DNA of 64,000 nucleotides from CAXNKG01 sp964202965 (GTDB lineage Bacteria; Acidobacteriota; Vicinamibacteria; Vicinamibacterales; UBA2999), in assembly GCA_964202965.1 (NCBI GenBank), contig CAXNKG010000004.1, positions 1 to 64,000 on the forward strand, given 5' to 3'. This document shows, piece after piece, positions 62,824 through 64,000 of the stretch (within the stretch, counting starts at the first letter, position 1; the number at the start of each line of letters is the position of its first letter). The translations under genes were made by a program, and so were the position numbers. Under the pieces are notes generated by a model, which was not told the DNA's origin, did not search any database, and saw only the letters and a program-made list of their open reading frames with translations.

Positions 62824-63867
62824 TTACCGAGGCGGGTTCACCCAGAGAGGGCCCGCCTTCGCGCACTCCTCCGCCACCGTCAGGAACCGCTGCACGCTCG
62901 GTGCGCCGATCACCCACGGATGGGGCTGGCCGGCGCCGCGCTTGCCGAGCGCCGCCTGTTTTGCCGCGTAGGCGTCGTACTGCGGATGGTTCGAGAGGAT
63001 GACATCGAAGTTGCTGGCCGGCGCGATCTTCCGCATCTTCGCCGCCGACGCCGTGTACTGGTCGTACCACCATTTCGCCGGCCGTTCGGGCGTGATGTAG
63101 CGGTTGTTGCCCCCGCCGCCCCGCCAGTTGAAGCCCGTGCCGCCCCACAGGAGCGCGGTATGCGTGCGGGCACCGTCCTTGACCGGGATGACGGTTGAGA
63201 TGGTCCCCGGCGTATGGCCCGGCGTGAGGTACAGCGTCAACGTCGTGTCGCCGAGCGTGAGCTTGTATCCGTCGTTGACGACGATGTCCTGCTTCGCCTT
63301 CGGCCACCGTGCGGGATCCCTGGCCAGCCAGTCCCAGTCGGCCGCTGCCATCAGCACGCGCGCGCCGCGATTCTGCAGCGCCGCCGCGCCCGCCACGTGG
63401 TCGCGGTGCGCGTGGCTGACGACCACATAGCGGACCATGCCCGGGTCGAGCCCGAGCTTCTTCAACCCGCCGATCACCTGGTCTTCAACGGAGTACTCGA
63501 ACAGGGGATCGATGATGATGATCCCGGCCGACGTGGTCACTGCCCACGCGGTGTATTCCTTCTCACCGACGAAATACAGGTTGTCGAACACCTTCGACGG
63601 CTCGGCGGCCCATTCCGACCGCGGGGGGGCCGGTGGCGGCCCCTGCTGGGCGTTCGCACCGCCCTGGCGCCCGCCGCCCGGCGGCTGCGGGGCCGGCGGA
63701 GGCGTGCAGATGTTGTTGAAGAGGGCCAGATGGTCCTGGCCGGCAGCCTTGCGGGCAGCCTCGACGCTCGCGGCAACCGCCGCCGGCGGATTGGCGGGCG
63801 CCTGCGCCAGCATTATTCCTGTGGGAAGCGCGACGAGAACGGTGACTGCCAGCACTGATGCCTTCAT
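62824..63867 (-). CDS. Secreted metallo-beta-lactamase-fold hydrolase 2 (B3-like)
   Basis: A 347-residue exported protein. After the signal peptide (ending LAQAP) comes a Pro/Gly/Gln-rich linker ('PPPAPQPPGGGRQGGANAQQ'), then the MBL fold: 'VVVSHAHRDHVAGAAALQ' (HxHxDH), 'LYLTPGHTPGTIST', and 'ILSNHPQYDAY', an arrangement like subclass B3 beta-lactamases and related esterases. Whether it acts on beta-lactams is unknown. The ATG at 63867 has AGGAGG six bases upstream; the ATG two codons before lies too close to it. The upstream gap holds a heptamer element. Confidence 0.87.
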   Translation of the reverse strand: MKASVLAVTVLVALPTGIMLAQAPANPPAAVAASVEAARKAAGQDHLALFNNICTPPPAPQPPGGGRQGGANAQQGPPPAPPRSEWAAEPSKVFDNLYFVGEKEYTAWAVTTSAGIIIIDPLFEYSVEDQVIGGLKKLGLDPGMVRYVVVSHAHRDHVAGAAALQNRGARVLMAAADWDWLARDPARWPKAKQDIVVNDGYKLTLGDTTLTLYLTPGHTPGTISTVIPVKDGARTHTALLWGGTGFNWRGGGGNNRYITPERPAKWWYDQYTASAAKMRKIAPASNFDVILSNHPQYDAYAAKQAALGKRGAGQPHPWVIGAPSVQRFLTVAEECAKAGPLWVNPPR

Positions 63868-63898
63868 GAGCATCCTCCTGGCGCGGAGTATACCGAAG

Positions 63899-63957
63899 AA
63901 GTCACAAGTCAGAAGTCAGAAGTCAGAAATTGTGACTTGTGACTTGTGACTTGTGAC
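63899..63957. repeat. Heptamer repeat with inverted arms, copy of the 37785 element
   Basis: Left arm AAGTCAC and three AAGTCAG (63899-63926), a short spacer, right arm four perfect TTGTGAC units (63930-63957), then TTA, the reverse stop codon TAA of the next minus-strand gene. Apart from the shorter loop and one more unit it repeats the element at 37785, including the abutment to a TAA stop. Confidence 0.9.
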
Positions 63958-64000
63958 TTAGTCCCGTCCCTTCATGAGCTCGGCGCGCCAGTGGGCGGCC
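63958..64000 (-). CDS. 3' end of an unidentified gene (runs off the window)
   Basis: On the minus strand the last codons read ...AAHWRAELMKGRD followed by TAA. The open frame reaches the edge of the window, and its TAA is the first three bases next to the heptamer element, as at 37857. Thirteen residues are too few to identify the protein. Confidence 0.45.
   Translation of the reverse strand, partial: AAHWRAELMKGRD

Noticed and set aside
63899..63957. Short regular repeats that could suggest a CRISPR array
   Set aside because: Units are seven bases with no spacers, and arms are inverted; no cas gene in the window.

Overview
The window is a high-GC, densely coded bacterial chromosome segment with about 57 protein genes, one tRNA gene, and no rRNA, CRISPR array or complete mobile element. 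The gene repertoire (HspR-type heat-shock operon, RNase J, M28 peptidases and beta-propeller proteins, HAE1 efflux, an anaplerotic mix of secreted hydrolases) and the style of the intergenic repeats suggest an Acidobacteriota chromosome, perhaps Vicinamibacteria. This placement is inference from gene content; no phylogeny was run.

Layout. 1-1.0 kb: edge of an IS630-type transposase gene, a TPR membrane protein and tRNA-Arg(CCT). 1.1-8 kb: apt and acylphosphatase, divergent from the K+ transporter kup; a bacilliredoxin; a small membrane protein with a metallo-beta-lactamase-fold hydrolase; a DUF4390 protein; a serine hydrolase that seems to lack its catalytic lysine, and a beta-barrel. 8-13.6 kb: a minus-strand tripartite efflux operon (MFP, RND pump, TolC). 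13.8-16.8 kb: beta-propeller protein and M28 peptidase. 16.8-24.6 kb: TerC, divergent from an hspR-dnaJ-clpB-ftsH operon that ends in a protein with a degenerate diadenylate-cyclase-like domain. 24.6-29.6 kb: the branched-chain amino acid operon ilvB-ilvN-ilvC-ilvD (minus). 29.7-38.5 kb: CDGSH and CoA-binding proteins, a GT39 membrane glycosyltransferase, then a minus-strand run of a secreted protein, recG, rsmD, coaD, an aminotransferase and glcD. 38.5-47.3 kb: a plus-strand information-processing run lexA, DUF3467, nth, zinc metallopeptidase, rsmA, rnj, ftsK and a cell-wall amidase. 47.3-52.7 kb: an esterase, pepA, a PKD-like protein, a GT4 glycosyltransferase and a JAMM protease. 52.7-62.8 kb: an acyl-CoA synthetase and a six-gene YejABEF-like peptide importer with two substrate-binding lipoproteins. 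62.8-64 kb: a second metallo-beta-lactamase-fold protein and the 3' tip of another gene.

The most unusual feature is a set of tandem seven-base repeats at seven places (901, 8064, 12483, 34611, 37785, 44032, 63899). The period is always seven but the heptamer differs between loci; three loci carry inverted arms that can fold into a hairpin. Six fill the gap between genes, commonly starting exactly at a stop codon and sometimes supplying the start codon or Shine-Dalgarno sequence of the next gene; one lies in frame inside the ftsK linker. A separate palindrome supplies the only possible start codon of glcD. Other points of note are an apparent AUU start for nth, a bidirectional promoter between acylphosphatase and kup, very short divergent gaps suggesting leaderless transcripts, and an operator-like HAIR sequence at the hspR promoter.
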